Assembly: GCA_021835265.1 (NCBI GenBank)
Contig: JAKBQK010000185.1
Span: 1-6,241 of the forward strand
Source: Thermoplasmata archaeon
GTDB taxonomy: Archaea; Thermoplasmatota; Thermoplasmata; Thermoplasmatales; Thermoplasmataceae
Length of the DNA stretch: 6,241 nucleotides
Direction: 5' to 3'
Below the pieces are notes generated by a model. The model was not told where the DNA came from and ran no database searches. It worked only from the letters and a program-made list of their open reading frames with translations. This document shows, piece by piece, positions 5,485-6,241 of the stretch (the stretch's first letter is position 1; each line of letters begins with the position of its first letter). The translations under genes and the position numbers were made by a program.

Positions 5485-6241
5485 TCAAAAACTCGGCCAT
5501 TCGCTCTATTATTTTTGGAATTAAAGTAGAGAACTGATTCTCTTTCTCCTTTGTCATCATTCTATCATGTCCTACCACAATGTTCCTATAATCTTTCAAA
5601 ATATCTGTTTCTGCCTTAAATAGCTCCTGTTTAAAAAACGAGCGTCTGATCCTTTCAATGAACAAGGGAAGATTATCACTTCTCAGTACGATCTCTATAC
5701 TCTCACCAAGGGTGAGGAATGCTGATAGGGGAAGAGTTTCACCCTTTGCACGTTGTTTCAAAGTGCTGTAAAGGCCGGGTGGGGTTCTATTTCTTTCCCA
5801 TTCTTTGTCCACAGCTTGCAGTGTATTATTAATAACAGCTCTAAGGTTCTTTTCAATTCCTAATACTCTATTTTCCTCTCCCTTTCGACTAACAGGAAGC
5901 TTTTCTAAAGCAAGTCCTTTTGCACTTATTTTGAGATTTATACCCTCGCAAAGAGAATCTTTGTGCTCCAGTTTACCGGCTTTGCTATTGGCTGACCTTA
6001 GAAATGAATCGATTTGTTTTTTTTCAGAATAATCTTCTAATACAAGTTCTTTTAACAGAGAGACATATTCCTTAAATACATCATCAACAGATAGATTAGT
6101 CTGATTCTGTACCGAGAGTATTGTGCTATAAAGGTTTAACATAATGTGAACCCCAGCACCATTCAAACACACCCTGTTATAGAATGTTTCGGTGCTATTG
6201 CCCTCACATAAAGCTTTTTCTAATATTTCATAAAAACTATT
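5480..6241 (-). CDS. HEPN-domain protein, probable RNase, 5' end beyond the window
   Basis: The frame ends at TAA 5480-5482 and stays open leftward-reading from the right edge, giving 253 residues. The first available start, GTG 6172, has a protein-like stretch before it (FYEILEKALCEG, then ETFYNR), so the gene likely begins outside; ATG 6142 is an alternative. The C-terminal ~100 residues are helical and carry RNIVVGH, with arginine at codon 5585-5587 and histidine at codon 5567-5569. This is an R-N-x4-H motif, the active site of HEPN RNases, preceded by the helix pair SIEIVLRSDNLPLFIERIRR and followed by a closing helix. Known HEPN proteins include toxins, Swt1-like proteins and abortive-infection RNases, and usually dimerise to form the active site. 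The N-terminal half is hydrophilic, helical and unrecognised. Facing the restriction-modification operon, it fits a defence island. An antitoxin partner, if any, would lie outside or at the right edge. Confidence 0.68.
   Translation of the reverse strand, partial: NSFYEILEKALCEGNSTETFYNRVCLNGAGVHIMLNLYSTILSVQNQTNLSVDDVFKEYVSLLKELVLEDYSEKKQIDSFLRSANSKAGKLEHKDSLCEGINLKISAKGLALEKLPVSRKGEENRVLGIEKNLRAVINNTLQAVDKEWERNRTPPGLYSTLKQRAKGETLPLSAFLTLGESIEIVLRSDNLPLFIERIRRSFFKQELFKAETDILKDYRNIVVGHDRMMTKEKENQFSTLIPKIIERMAEFLK

Noticed and set aside
5805..6032. 75-codon + frame opposite the HEPN gene
   Set aside because: Serine/leucine/phenylalanine-rich antisense shadow of the charged helical part of the HEPN protein.
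1..6241. CRISPR array, tRNA, rRNA or insertion-sequence ends
   Set aside because: No regularly spaced repeats, cloverleaf-like sequence, transposase motifs or terminal inverted repeats with target duplications were seen on reading both strands.

Overview
The window reads as a mobile or accessory (defence-type) region of an AT-rich archaeal genome. Several features point to an archaeon, with the Thermoplasmatales as the best guess. The central divergent promoter has a TATA element about 25-30 bases from both start codons, the layout of leaderless archaeal transcripts. A GAGGTGA Shine-Dalgarno-like motif lies between two operon genes. AGA and AGG arginine codons are frequent. The winged-helix protein looks like the small regulators common in that group. 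This assignment is inference from sequence alone, and a bacterial host is not excluded.

Layout: positions 1-124 hold the 3' end of an unidentified gene (+). Positions 165-869 (+) encode a protein with two membrane helices and a soluble beta-type domain, and 904-1284 (+) encode a small winged-helix regulator. After a 133-base convergent gap comes an unrecognised 340-residue protein on the minus strand (1418-2440). It is divergent from a protein with an N-terminal Mrr-like PD-(D/E)xK nuclease domain (2494-3486, +), and both appear to fire from one shared TATA element. The nuclease gene is followed on the same strand by a Type II restriction-modification pair: an MvaI/BcnI-family endonuclease (3548-4231) and an amino-methyltransferase with a TSPPY catalytic motif (4246-5478). 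A convergent gene with a C-terminal HEPN RNase motif (RNxxxxH) ends one base from the methyltransferase stop. Its frame stays open to the right edge, so it is incomplete here.

How the parts may work together: the endonuclease and methyltransferase almost certainly form a restriction-modification system, expected to act on a CC-centre-GG type site by family analogy. The Mrr-like protein, its divergent unknown partner and the HEPN protein fit a defence island. The divergent unknown plus Mrr-like pair is the best candidate for something undescribed. The membrane protein and regulator may be a separate small operon. No tRNA, rRNA, CRISPR array or insertion sequence was seen.
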